DNA of 64,000 nucleotides. Source: Colimorpha sp045576855. Its GTDB lineage: Bacteria > Bacteroidota > Bacteroidia > Bacteroidales > P3. The stretch lies in assembly GCA_045576855.1 (NCBI GenBank), contig JAZNHG010000052.1, forward strand, positions 66,078 through 130,077, read 5' to 3'. The notes under the pieces were generated by a model. That model was not told the origin of the DNA. It did no database searches and was given only the letters and a program-made list of their open reading frames with translations. Both the position numbers and the translations under genes were made by a program. Shown piece by piece: positions 45,383-53,628 of this stretch. How positions within the stretch are numbered: position 1 is the first letter of the stretch; every line of letters starts with the position of its first letter.

Positions 45383-46186
45383 ATGGCAAGAATAGACGAG
45401 GGAATACTGGGCGGCTTCAGCGGCCGCGTGGGCACGGTGGTGGGCTACCGCTGGCGCGGACGATGGTGCATGCGGGCGCACGTGGAAGGGCGCAACCCGC
45501 GCACAGCACGGCAGCAGGCACACCGCCGGCAGTTCGGCCAGCAGGTGCGTCTGGCCGGGCACTTCAACTGGCTCCTGCGCGAGACGATGCAGGAGGAGTC
45601 GCTGCAGCGGCACATGACGCCGTGCAACCTGTTCGTACACAGCAATCAGCATGCTTTCGGCGAGGCCGACGGACAGCTGTCGGTACAGTGGGAGCAGCTC
45701 GTGCTGGCCACCGGGCCGGTGGCGCCGGTCGCCTTCACCCAAATCGAGATAACGGACCGCACCACGCTGACGCTCAGCTTCGAGCGCAATCCGCTGCGGC
45801 TGCGCGCCAACGGCTACGACCGCGTGTCGGTCTTCGTCTACAGCCCGGTGCTGGAGCAGGGCTTCTGGTCGGCGCCGGTCTACCGGCGTGCCGGCCGGCT
45901 GGCGGTGGCGCTGCCCGACCTCTTCGCGGGCGAAGAGGTGCAGCTGTGGGGCCTGGTGCAGGACCGCGAGGGGCGCTGGGCCGACTCGCTGTATATCGGC
46001 CACGGGCCGGTGGACCCGCAGGCACTTGCGCCCACCGACGCCGCCGAGGCGCCCGCCACGGCTCCCACCGCGGCACAGCCCCGCGCGGCCACGCCCGCCG
46101 ACGCCGCGACGCCCGCCCCGCAGCAGGCCGCACAACCGGCGGCCGACGCGCAAGCCGAGCGACGACGAGGGTCGCAACCGCGCTGA
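45383..46186 (+). CDS. DUF6266-like protein with an Ala/Pro-rich tail
   Basis: A 267-aa protein. The N-terminus MARIDEGILGGFSGRVGTVVGYRWRG fits the DUF6266 family of Bacteroidota, which typically starts with GxxGGFSGKxGxxxG and a basic stretch. Beta-rich domains follow (~85-210). The last ~55 residues are a low-complexity Ala/Pro/Thr tail (TAAQPRAATPADAATPAPQQ) that is unusual for the family and may be strain-specific. No signal peptide. It is an isolated rightward gene between tRNA-Asp and tRNA-His; function unknown. Confidence 0.75.
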   Translation: MARIDEGILGGFSGRVGTVVGYRWRGRWCMRAHVEGRNPRTARQQAHRRQFGQQVRLAGHFNWLLRETMQEESLQRHMTPCNLFVHSNQHAFGEADGQLSVQWEQLVLATGPVAPVAFTQIEITDRTTLTLSFERNPLRLRANGYDRVSVFVYSPVLEQGFWSAPVYRRAGRLAVALPDLFAGEEVQLWGLVQDREGRWADSLYIGHGPVDPQALAPTDAAEAPATAPTAAQPRAATPADAATPAPQQAAQPAADAQAERRRGSQPR

Positions 46187-46210
46187 CGACAGCGCCATCC
46201 GGGCCCGGAA

Positions 46211-46243
46211 ACAAAAAAGAGAGACCGTCGTCAGTCTCTCTTT
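46211..46243 (-). terminator. Terminator downstream of tRNA-His
   Basis: AAAGAGAGAC/GTCTCTCTTT 10-bp stem with an 8-nt loop and a T run on the minus strand. Confidence 0.85.
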
Positions 46244-46246
46244 CAG

Positions 46247-46321
46247 GGTGGGAGGTGGGGCTCGAACCCACGACCTCCAGATCCACAATCTGGCGCTCTA
46301 ACCAGCTGAACTACGCCCACC
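46247..46321 (-). tRNA. tRNA-His (anticodon GTG)
   Basis: Minus-strand cloverleaf beginning GGTGGGCGTAGTTCAG, with an extra G at -1 as expected for tRNA-His, anticodon arm CCAGA-TTGTGGA-TCTGG, T arm GTGGGTTCGAGCCCCAC, discriminator C. The CCA is not encoded. Confidence 0.95.
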
Positions 46322-46351
46322 ATGTGCGATTTCGCTCTCGAAAATCGGGTG

Positions 46352-46359
46352 CAAAAGTA
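46352..46359 (-). promoter_or_regulatory. -7 box (TACTTTTG) for tRNA-His
   Basis: AAAATGTTCGTACTTTTG then CACCCG on the minus strand, identical to the tRNA-Asp promoter core. Confidence 0.65.
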
Positions 46360-46460
46360 CGAACATTTTGCAAACTGGCCAAATGTTTTTTTACTTTTAT
46401 TCGTAACGGCATGATTGTCAAACCTATTCTTCAACCCAAACACTGCCCGCACACACCCCG

Positions 46461-47951
46461 TCAAGCGCCATTCCCGCTCCCGCCGCCCCGTTTTTCGCCC
46501 CCCTGCCACCCCGGCAGCAGCACGAGAGCGGAGGCGGCCAGGCCGTAGTACATGGGGTCGGCGGGGAGGCTGAGCAGGCCGGCGGCGAGCATGACGGCGG
46601 TGCCGACAATCATGGAGGCTATCACCCGCCGCTGGCCGAAGCGGCCGGGGAGCCAGAGGGCGGCGCTGAGCGGCAGCAGCAAGGCGGCGGCGCGCAGGCC
46701 GAGCGAGAGGAAGCCAAGGTCGTTGATGAACGAGCCGCGGACGAAATGGGCCGCCACCACGCCCAGGGCCAGCAGGGCCACGATGGCCAGACGCATGCCG
46801 CGCAACGAGTCGCGCCGCACCACGTCGCGCATGACGATGGTGGAGGCACCGAGCACCAGTCCGCTGCCGCACCCGAGGATGTTCACCAGCAGGGTGCCCA
46901 GCGCTATGCCGCCAAGCCACGACGGCAGGTGTGAAATAATGAACGCGGGGAATGCCTGTAGCGAATTCTCTATCACTCCGATACCGGCGGGCAGCGTATG
47001 TCCGGCGGCGGTGAGGGCGGCATATTCGGCCGAGGTGACGTAGTGGCCGCGCATGTACATGCCCACCAGCGTGCAGGCGGCCCCGATGAGGGGGATGAGC
47101 GCGGCACAGTAGACGGCGCCGCGCTGCGCCTTGCGGGTAGTGGCGGCCGACCATATGGCCTGGGCATAGGTCTGGGTGCAGACCACGCCGAGGGTGAGCG
47201 AGAGGCATCCGCCAATGTCTTTCAGGGGTCCGCGGGCGATGAAGCTGCCGTAGCGGCGATGGATGTCTTCGGCACTGGCGATATCGTTCATCTGCGCCAA
47301 CAGGGGGTTGCTGTAGAGCTGGTCCACACTGTGGCGGATGCCGACCAGACCGTGGCCGAGCCGCCACACGGCGATGCCGGCGGCCAGCGAGCAGAGGTAG
47401 AGCAGGACCAGCTTGACGATACCGCTGGCACCGGCACTCTTGATGCCGCCGAAGAGCACGATGAGGGCTATGAGCACCGCGCCGACGGCCAGCGAAGCCG
47501 TCAGCGACAGGCCGAAGAGGCTGCCCAGCATGGCCGACGAGGAGAGGAGCTGCGAGGTGATGCTGATGAAGATGCCCACGAGGAAGAGTATGCTGCCCAC
47601 CGTCTCGGCCCGCCGCCCATACTGCTGGCGCACGACCTCCATGAGGGTCGTGCAACCGCTGCGGCGCAGGGGTCCGGCGTAGACCAAGCCCAGCAGCAGC
47701 GCGCCGAGGGCGGCCCCGATGGTGAACCACCAGGCCGAAAGACCATACGAGAAAGCCAGCTGGGCGGTGCCGATGGTGCTCTGCCCGCCGACAAGGGTAC
47801 CCAGGATAGCACCACAGACCATCCACGAGCCCGCCTTGCCGCCGGTGGCAAAGCTACGGGCGTCCTTCACTTTGCGTCCGGAAAAGACACTGACCGCTAC
47901 CAGGAGACCCACCGTAAGGATAATCCCTACAATATGAACCGCCGAGAGCAT
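46461..47951 (-). CDS. Sodium:solute symporter family protein
   Basis: A 496-aa polytopic protein of the SSS family with about 12-13 membrane segments. MLSAVHIVGIILTVGLLVAV is the first segment; the SSS landmarks FATGGKAGSW and ILGTLVGGQSTIGTAQLAFSYGLSAWWFTIGAALG follow. These carriers take up sugars, amino acids or vitamins with Na+; the substrate is unknown. The ATG at 47951 overlaps the upstream lipoprotein stop (TGATG), so the pair is coupled. Confidence 0.88.
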   Translation of the reverse strand: MLSAVHIVGIILTVGLLVAVSVFSGRKVKDARSFATGGKAGSWMVCGAILGTLVGGQSTIGTAQLAFSYGLSAWWFTIGAALGALLLGLVYAGPLRRSGCTTLMEVVRQQYGRRAETVGSILFLVGIFISITSQLLSSSAMLGSLFGLSLTASLAVGAVLIALIVLFGGIKSAGASGIVKLVLLYLCSLAAGIAVWRLGHGLVGIRHSVDQLYSNPLLAQMNDIASAEDIHRRYGSFIARGPLKDIGGCLSLTLGVVCTQTYAQAIWSAATTRKAQRGAVYCAALIPLIGAACTLVGMYMRGHYVTSAEYAALTAAGHTLPAGIGVIENSLQAFPAFIISHLPSWLGGIALGTLLVNILGCGSGLVLGASTIVMRDVVRRDSLRGMRLAIVALLALGVVAAHFVRGSFINDLGFLSLGLRAAALLLPLSAALWLPGRFGQRRVIASMIVGTAVMLAAGLLSLPADPMYYGLAASALVLLPGWQGGEKRGGGSGNGA

Positions 47952-48406
47952 CACTGGAGCCGATTTAATACCTCGTCCAGAGTGGGGCGGTCGCCAGGCA
48001 CCTTGTCCAGCTGCCAGGGCCCGTCGGTGTCGCCGTTGCGGTAGGGCGATACGAGGTACCACACCTCGGCCCCATAGGTCGACGAGCGGTCGGCGGTGCG
48101 GACGATGTAGGTCGGCGCGTTGGCACAGTCGGAAAGGGTGTCGAGGACTATGCGACCATCCTCGTTTTGGATGTACATGGTGTTGGCTGTAGCCATCATT
48201 TCCTGTAGTTCGCCACCGTAGTAGAGTTCCAGCTGCGACAGGTTACCGTCGGAGAGCAGGCGTAGTTCGGCGGCGTCGCCGAGCGGGAAGTCGGCCTCGG
48301 AATGCAGGGCCGCCGGGGTGGCAGTGGGCGATGCCGGCGACGATTGGCAACCGACGGCCAGCAGCGCGGATAGCAATAGCAGTAGTGCAGTCTGTTTCAT
48401 AATCAT
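47951..48406 (-). CDS. Small lipoprotein upstream of the symporter
   Basis: A 151-aa lipoprotein: MIMKQTALLLLLSALLAVGC, then a Ser/Pro/Thr-rich linker and a beta-rich domain (ELRLLSDGNLSQLELYYGGELQ). Not recognised. The start could be 48406 or 48400. Its coupling to the symporter suggests a common role, such as capturing or sensing the substrate, but this is only context. Confidence 0.68.
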   Translation of the reverse strand: MIMKQTALLLLLSALLAVGCQSSPASPTATPAALHSEADFPLGDAAELRLLSDGNLSQLELYYGGELQEMMATANTMYIQNEDGRIVLDTLSDCANAPTYIVRTADRSSTYGAEVWYLVSPYRNGDTDGPWQLDKVPGDRPTLDEVLNRLQ

Positions 48407-48569
48407 ATCTGTTGCGGTTGGTGTAACGCTGCCGCGATACAAATATTGCGCACAGGCGCAAAAAACATCCCCGCGCGGGCCAGCACAGTTGATACTACAT
48501 GCTGTCCATACCCCAGTTCGGCCAGGACCATATCGCTGCCAAACTATATCTATTATGGTTATAAAATAT

Positions 48570-48602
48570 AAAAAGCCGCGAAGGGTTAGTTCACGGCTTT
48601 TT
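48570..48602 (-). terminator. Terminator downstream of ferritin
   Basis: AAAAGCCG and CGGCTTTT arms with an extra GAA/TTC pairing across one mismatch; A/T runs on both sides make it potentially bidirectional. The gap 48407-48625 holds nothing else. Confidence 0.75.
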
Positions 48603-48625
48603 ACGGTTAGTCTCTGATGCCAGAC

Positions 48626-49141
48626 TTAGTCCAGCACAAGGCTGGGAGCGCTGTAGGTGCGGGCGGCGAGCTCCTGATTGAGCATATAGAGGCTGCGGGG
48701 GTCGCTGCCGAACAGCTCCATCTTGGATATCATATCGCGCGCGTTGGTCTCCTCCTCGCCCTGCTCCTTGACGAACCAGTCGAGGAACTGCATGGTGCGG
48801 AAGTCCTTCACCTTGCTGGCGGCATCGTAGATGGTGTGGATGGAAGCAGTGACATACTCCTCATGCTCCAGGCCGGCTTTCAGCACATCCATGTCCTTCT
48901 TGTAGACCTTGTCGGGCATGGCGATGGCGCCGAGCTTGATGGGGCAGTCATTGTTCTGCATATACTTGTAGATGAGCATAGCATGGTCACGCTCCTCCTG
49001 GGCCTGAATCATGTACCAGTTGGCGAAGCCGCTGAGGCCGCGCTTGTCGAAGTAGTTGTTCATGTCCAGATAGAGGTAGGCGCTGTAGAGCTCCTTGTTG
49101 ATTTGCTCGTTGAGCAAGTCGGATACCTTCTTGTTAAGCAT
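48626..49141 (-). CDS. ftnA: Ferritin
   Basis: A 171-aa four-helix iron-storage protein. The ferroxidase ligands are in place: NEQINKELYSAYLYLDM (Glu), WYMIQAQEERDHAMLIYKYM (EERxH), and EQGEEETNARDMISKME. The sequence matches prokaryotic FtnA-type ferritins without haem. It stores iron and limits oxidative damage. It begins 27 nt after iorB on the same strand, so it may be cotranscribed with the oxidoreductase genes, then terminates. Confidence 0.95.
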   Translation of the reverse strand: MLNKKVSDLLNEQINKELYSAYLYLDMNNYFDKRGLSGFANWYMIQAQEERDHAMLIYKYMQNNDCPIKLGAIAMPDKVYKKDMDVLKAGLEHEEYVTASIHTIYDAASKVKDFRTMQFLDWFVKEQGEEETNARDMISKMELFGSDPRSLYMLNQELAARTYSAPSLVLD

Positions 49142-49168
49142 ATCTCTGTATTCTTTTTTGAGGGTTCA

Positions 49169-49732
49169 TTATTTGGCGTCGCGGCCGGCGCGGATAGCCT
49201 TGATATTGGTCTCCACCACGGCGTCGCCCTTGCGGCCGAAGATGGCCTTGATGGCCTTCTCCAGTTCCTCGAAGGCAATCTCGAGGTAGGGAGCGGCAGC
49301 GCCGAGGAGCACCATGTTGCCGCGGGCGTTGAGCTCCTTGGCAATGGCATTGGCGTTGAAGCACACAAGCTTGGGCTGCTTCTTGAGCTCAGCGTACACT
49401 TTCTCGATGTCGGGATAGTTGCTGATGTTGACGAAGGGGTCGCTGTTGGTGATGACCACGCCGTCGGGGGCCAGGAAAGGCAGATAGCGAAGGGCTTCCA
49501 TAGGCTCGGAGCTGAGGATGATGTCGGCCTTGCCTTCGGGAATGACGTCGGCGAAGATAGGGTCGCTGCTGACGCGGAGGTGGCTGAACACCGAGCCGCC
49601 GCGCTGGCTCATGCCGTGAATCTCGCTCTGCTTGACGTTGAGGCCCAAATTGAGGGCAGCGTCACTGATTATCTTGGCCACGGAGACGATACCATCGCCA
49701 CCTACGCCGCAAAGTATGATGTCTTTCTTCAT
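49169..49732 (-). CDS. iorB: Indolepyruvate oxidoreductase beta subunit (IorB-like)
   Basis: A 187-aa protein of the pyruvate-ferredoxin-oxidoreductase gamma domain family: DIILCGVGGDGIVSVAKIIS at the N-terminus, QRGGSVFSHLRVS, and LVCFNANAIAKELNARGN. With IorA it oxidatively decarboxylates aryl pyruvates to aryl-acetyl-CoA using ferredoxin, or runs in reverse. It lies 99 nt downstream of iorA, with a stem-loop of AT-rich repeat in between. Confidence 0.9.
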   Translation of the reverse strand: MKKDIILCGVGGDGIVSVAKIISDAALNLGLNVKQSEIHGMSQRGGSVFSHLRVSSDPIFADVIPEGKADIILSSEPMEALRYLPFLAPDGVVITNSDPFVNISNYPDIEKVYAELKKQPKLVCFNANAIAKELNARGNMVLLGAAAPYLEIAFEELEKAIKAIFGRKGDAVVETNIKAIRAGRDAK

Positions 49733-49754
49733 ATTAGTTTTAAGTTTTAAGCTT

Positions 49755-49807
49755 TAAGTTTTAAGTGGCTTGCGCAGGATGGACTGCGGCAGCCCACTTA
49801 AAACTTA
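49755..49807 (-). repeat. Inverted repeat between iorA and iorB
   Basis: TAAGTTTTAAGTGG (49755-49768) and CCACTTAAAACTTA (49794-49807) are perfectly complementary 14-bp arms with a 25-nt loop, built from the AT-rich word TTTTAAG. In the iorAB transcript it would be an intercistronic hairpin. Confidence 0.8.
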
Positions 49808-49831
49808 CAGCTCACCGTTTAACACTTCGTT

Positions 49832-51418
49832 TTATTTATTTGCTGCAATACGTTTCTTGTTCTCGACGATGCAGACACGCTGCGGGATGATGACCGAGAC
49901 ACCGTTGTAGGCAATCTCCTCCTCGAGTATCTTGACAAACTCGTCGTGATTCTTCTTCAGCGGCACGATGGTACGGATGTGATCGGGATCGACGCCAAGG
50001 CCCTTGCAGATGTTGAAGAGCTTCATGTTGGCGCTGCTGGGCTGGCCGCCGGTCATGGCGGTGATGTCGTTGTCGAGAATCATGATGATGACGTTGGCTT
50101 TCTCGTTGACGCAGTCGAGCAGACCGGTCATACCGCTGTGGCCGAACGTACCGTCGCCGATGACGCCGATGGCGGGGAAGATACCCATCTCGGCGGCACC
50201 CTTGGCCATCGTAATCGAGGCACCCATGCATACGGTGGTGTCGATGGCACCCATGTTGAAGCCGAGGGTGTAGCATCCGATATCGCCGAAGACGCGGCCG
50301 TTGGGGTACTTCTTCATCACGTCGATGACGGCCTCGTAGCTGTCGATGTGGGGGCAACCCTGGCAGAGGGCCGGAGGACGGTTGGTGACCACCTCGGGCA
50401 CGGCCGGGCCTTTGGGCATGGGCTTGCCGAGGGCGGCAGCCACCTTCTCGGCGTTCAGCTCGCCATCGCGGCGGATGGTCTCGTCCAGACGGCCGTGCAC
50501 GGGCTTGCCTTTACCCAGGAAGCCTTTGATGTGCTCCTCGACGAAGGGCTGGCCATCCTCGAGCACAAGAATCTCCTGCACCTCGTCATAGAGCTTGTTG
50601 AGCATGTTGAAGGGCAGCGGATACTGAGTGATTTTCACCACGGGATAGGGGCATTTGCCACCGGGGAAGTTCTCCTGCAGGTAGTTGAAGGCGATGCCGG
50701 TGGTGATGATGCCACGGCTCTTGTCCTCGCCGGGGATGTACTGGTTGAAGCCGCACTCCTCGCTCATCTTGGTGAACTGGGGCTGCTTGTCGATCAGGTC
50801 GCGGTAGAGGCGCTTGGCGTTCACCGGGAGCAACACGTAGCTCTTGGGGTCGCTGGGGCTGCTGAGGGGGTTCTGGGCACGGACGGGCTTGCGCTCGACA
50901 CCGGCGCGGCTGTGGGCCAGACGGGTGGGGATACGCATCAGGATGGGGGTACCCAGCTGCTCGCTGAGGTCGTAGCCGGCGAAGACCATGTCGTAGGCTT
51001 CCTGCTGGTTGCTCGGCTCGAGCATGGGAATCATGGCCCAGTGGCCATAGTAGCGGCTGTCCTGCTCGTCCTGGCTGGAGAACATGCTGGGGTCGTCGGC
51101 CACCACGATGATGACACCCTTGGTGCCGATGATGGAGGCGTTCATGAAGGGGTCGCCGCAGACGTTGAGACCCACGTGCTTCATGCAGGTCATGGCGCGC
51201 TTGCCGCTGTAGGCCACGCCAATGGAGGCTTCGAGGGCGGTCTTTTCGTTGGCACACCAGTTGGCCACCACACCCTGTTCCTTAGCCTGTTTGCTCTTCA
51301 TCACATATTCGGTAATCTGGGTCGAGGGCGTACCGGGGTAGCTGTTGATGGCACTGCCGCCGGCGTCAATAAAGGCTTGTGCTATAGCCTCGTCGCCCAG
51401 TAATAGGAGTTTTGACAT
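49832..51418 (-). CDS. iorA: Indolepyruvate oxidoreductase alpha subunit (IorA-like), short form
   Basis: A 528-aa thiamine-diphosphate enzyme. The N-terminal pyrimidine-binding part begins LLLLGDEAIAQAFIDAGGS and SYPGTPSTQITEY. The C-terminal TPP-binding part includes LCQGCPHIDSYEAV, GDIGCYTLGFNMGAIDTTVCMG and IGDGTFGHSGMTGLLD. The protein ends soon after VIIPQRVCIVENKKR, without the two-cluster ferredoxin domain found in archaeal IorA, so an external electron carrier is implied. The start at 51418 follows a TACTTTTG promoter. Confidence 0.9.
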   Translation of the reverse strand: MSKLLLLGDEAIAQAFIDAGGSAINSYPGTPSTQITEYVMKSKQAKEQGVVANWCANEKTALEASIGVAYSGKRAMTCMKHVGLNVCGDPFMNASIIGTKGVIIVVADDPSMFSSQDEQDSRYYGHWAMIPMLEPSNQQEAYDMVFAGYDLSEQLGTPILMRIPTRLAHSRAGVERKPVRAQNPLSSPSDPKSYVLLPVNAKRLYRDLIDKQPQFTKMSEECGFNQYIPGEDKSRGIITTGIAFNYLQENFPGGKCPYPVVKITQYPLPFNMLNKLYDEVQEILVLEDGQPFVEEHIKGFLGKGKPVHGRLDETIRRDGELNAEKVAAALGKPMPKGPAVPEVVTNRPPALCQGCPHIDSYEAVIDVMKKYPNGRVFGDIGCYTLGFNMGAIDTTVCMGASITMAKGAAEMGIFPAIGVIGDGTFGHSGMTGLLDCVNEKANVIIMILDNDITAMTGGQPSSANMKLFNICKGLGVDPDHIRTIVPLKKNHDEFVKILEEEIAYNGVSVIIPQRVCIVENKKRIAANK

Positions 51419-51463
51419 AATGCTGTATTTTTTGTTATTAATTTGTTTTACATTAAATTTGTG

Positions 51464-51471
51464 CAAAAGTA
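51464..51471 (-). promoter_or_regulatory. -7 box (TACTTTTG) for iorAB-ftnA
   Basis: TACTTTTG on the minus strand, 45 nt before the iorA ATG, with a TTTTTTTTGC stretch upstream. Confidence 0.6.
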
Positions 51472-51592
51472 AGCAAAAAAAACAATCTGTGCAAATAAAT
51501 TTACAATCGACTAGCAATCAGCCAGAAGCGCACACCGATACACACCGGTAGCCAACCCTGCGGCGCCGCACGGCGGCGAATTGGCCCGCCAT

Positions 51593-52366
51593 TTACCGCG
51601 TCGCACGATGGCGCACAAGAATGACTATCAGCCAACCGAGCGTGGAGCCCAGCGCGTTGGCCACAAGGTCGTTGACGTCGAATCCCCGCCAGGGCAGCAG
51701 GTATTGCACACCCTCGGTGAGCAATCCGATGCCTATGGCGGCGAGCCAGGCCAGCCAGCGCCGTCGCGGAAAGAGGTCGCACAGCAGCAGTGCGCAGGGC
51801 AGATAGACCGAGGCATGCAGCAGATGGTCGGCCCGCAGGCCGAGGATATAGTTGTCCAGCGGGATGCCCACCCCGTTGAGCGGGGCCCACATCAGGAAAG
51901 CCAGCAGCGCGAAATACCAGGGGCGCAGGCGTTTGCGGGCGGCGCGCCCCGCCACACCCGCGGCGCGCTGGCGGCAGCGGCGGCGGCGTTCGGCACGGCG
52001 CGTGGCACGAAGCCAGCGCGCGTCGCCCACCTCCATGTGCAGGCCGTTGCGCGGACGGTCCACGCCAAGCAGCAGCGCCACCACATCGGACGCGGCGGCC
52101 TCCTCGGTGGTGAAGCAGTTGTCGCCACGCATCACGCAGCGGTCGCCCTCGACCGACAGCAGGCGGTGCAGACGATAGTCGCCCCGATAGCGGAAGAGCA
52201 CCACGTCGCCCACCCGCAGCGGACGGCTGACCGGACCGAGGGTCAGCACGTCGCCCTCGCGCAGCGTGCTCTCCATGCTGGTGCCGCGCAGGGGTATTTT
52301 CACCCGCTGGCCGTCGGCCAACTGCTGTTCCACCAGGGCGAAGTATTGTCGGTTGTCGATGGTCAT
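51593..52366 (-). CDS. Fusion of an S26 signal-peptidase-like domain with a VanZ-like membrane domain
   Basis: A 257-aa protein. Residues ~20-110 match S24/S26 peptidases: PLRGTSMESTLREGDVL carries the probable Ser-30 nucleophile, GDVVLFRY the box C pattern, HRLL a His-67 in place of the usual Lys (as in SipW/Sec11-type enzymes), and VMRGDN the box E Asp. After a very basic linker (~120-148), four membrane helices (~150-252) match VanZ: LRADHLLHASVYLPCALLL, then LLTEGVQYLLPWRGFDVNDLVANALGSTLG. Coupled (ATGA) to the kinase gene upstream. Confidence 0.8.
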   Translation of the reverse strand: MTIDNRQYFALVEQQLADGQRVKIPLRGTSMESTLREGDVLTLGPVSRPLRVGDVVLFRYRGDYRLHRLLSVEGDRCVMRGDNCFTTEEAAASDVVALLLGVDRPRNGLHMEVGDARWLRATRRAERRRRCRQRAAGVAGRAARKRLRPWYFALLAFLMWAPLNGVGIPLDNYILGLRADHLLHASVYLPCALLLCDLFPRRRWLAWLAAIGIGLLTEGVQYLLPWRGFDVNDLVANALGSTLGWLIVILVRHRATR

Positions 52367-53226
52367 TGGGCGGGGAATATAGTGTCGTGGCTGAGTCGGG
52401 CGGCAGCCTCGTCGGGCAGGCAACCCATACGGAAGACGGGCACGCGCCCGACGACGCTGCCCACAAAGTCCACCATGCGGTCGGTGAGCCGCTCCTCGTG
52501 CAGCAGCACGGGCGGGCAGCTGGGCTGCAGAGCGGTGAATGCCTCGACGGTGGCCAGCCGCCGCAGACTGTTCTGCGGCCGCTGTTCGAGCCGCAGCAGC
52601 GCCGCCACCGGCACCCGCTCGGTGCGGTAGCAGGGGGTCTTGCCGCTCCACGGCGACCCGTAGGCCACCACCGCGCCCTCCTCGACGGACAGGACGGGGC
52701 TGTCGTCGTTGAGCAGCCAGGTGTCCTCGATATGCTTCATCCAGAGGGATGTATGCGTGCTCTTGCCGGTACCGCTCTCGCCCAGGCAGAGCACCGCGCG
52801 GCCGCGATGCACCACCGCCGACGCATGCACCGGCACGCGGCCGCGCCAGAGGCCCGCCAGCGCATAGGCCGTCCACAGCGCATAGCGCAGCAGGTCGGCA
52901 TCGGCTATCGGGCCGAGGCACACCTCGTCGGGACGCCGCGGGTCGAACCGCAGCCGTCCGTAGCGGTCGAAACGGAAAACCAGGGCCCCCTCGGCATCGA
53001 CGCCGAAGCAGCACTCGGCCTTGCCGGAGGCGAAATCGAAGCGGTGCAGCCAGCGGCAGTCGGCCTCGGGCCATGCGGCATCGAGCCTCAGACACACCTC
53101 GGCGGCGGCCGCCGGCCGGTGCCAGAAGGGCCGCATGCCCGGCAGCGACATGGCCGCAGCCACCCCGCCACCGCCCGCAAGCCGCAGCGGCAGGCCGCCA
53201 ATGAGAAGATGTGCCGTGGACTCCAT
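52363..53226 (-). CDS. HprK-like serine kinase-related protein
   Basis: A 287-aa protein with a P-loop in VLCLGESGTGKSTHTSLW at ~145-162, followed by WLLNDDSPVLSVEEG and AYGSPWSGK. This is the order seen in HprK-related kinases, which accompany PqqD proteins and in some lasso-peptide clusters phosphorylate the product peptide. The N-terminal ~100 residues are beta-rich. It starts 7 nt after pqqD and overlaps the next gene by 4 nt. The substrate is unknown; a role in phosphorylating a peptide or glycan is inference. Confidence 0.78.
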   Translation of the reverse strand: MESTAHLLIGGLPLRLAGGGGVAAAMSLPGMRPFWHRPAAAAEVCLRLDAAWPEADCRWLHRFDFASGKAECCFGVDAEGALVFRFDRYGRLRFDPRRPDEVCLGPIADADLLRYALWTAYALAGLWRGRVPVHASAVVHRGRAVLCLGESGTGKSTHTSLWMKHIEDTWLLNDDSPVLSVEEGAVVAYGSPWSGKTPCYRTERVPVAALLRLEQRPQNSLRRLATVEAFTALQPSCPPVLLHEERLTDRMVDFVGSVVGRVPVFRMGCLPDEAAARLSHDTIFPAQ

Positions 53227-53233
53227 CGCTGCT

Positions 53234-53503
53234 TCAATCCATTATCAGGTGCTGCCGGCGCATCTGCTCCACCCACTCGGCCGCGTCGCGACGGGCCGTG
53301 GGCTCGTCCACCTCGTAGGCGTCGGTCAGCTCCCGCACCACGTCGTCCAGCCCGAAGTCGCGCCCCTGCAGCCGGCGGTAGAGCTCCATAGCGCTCTCGT
53401 TGAGGCCCACCACACGGGTCATATCCGTCGTGCCGTCGGCCCTGCCCAGTATGATATGCTCGCCCGATACGGAACGCACCTTTGTCTTCGTGTCAATCTT
53501 CAT
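53234..53503 (-). CDS. PqqD-family RRE protein
   Basis: An 89-aa protein with the PqqD/RiPP-recognition-element fold: three strands then helices (SGEHIILGRADGTTDMTRVV; LNESAMELYRRLQGRDFGLDDVVREL; YEVDEPTARRDAAEWVEQM). PqqD domains bind leader peptides and deliver them to modifying enzymes. First gene of the pqqD-kinase-S26/VanZ operon. No short precursor ORF, radical-SAM enzyme or lasso cyclase is evident nearby. Confidence 0.82.
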   Translation of the reverse strand: MKIDTKTKVRSVSGEHIILGRADGTTDMTRVVGLNESAMELYRRLQGRDFGLDDVVRELTDAYEVDEPTARRDAAEWVEQMRRQHLIMD

Positions 53504-53628
53504 GCTCGTTCACCGTTGTTTAACCCCATAACGGCCGGTCGCCGGTTTTATTGTCCCGCGGCAGAGGAAAATATGCCCGCCCGGCACTCCCCCACCCGCC
53601 CCCGGCATCCGGACGGCAAACCGGTGTT

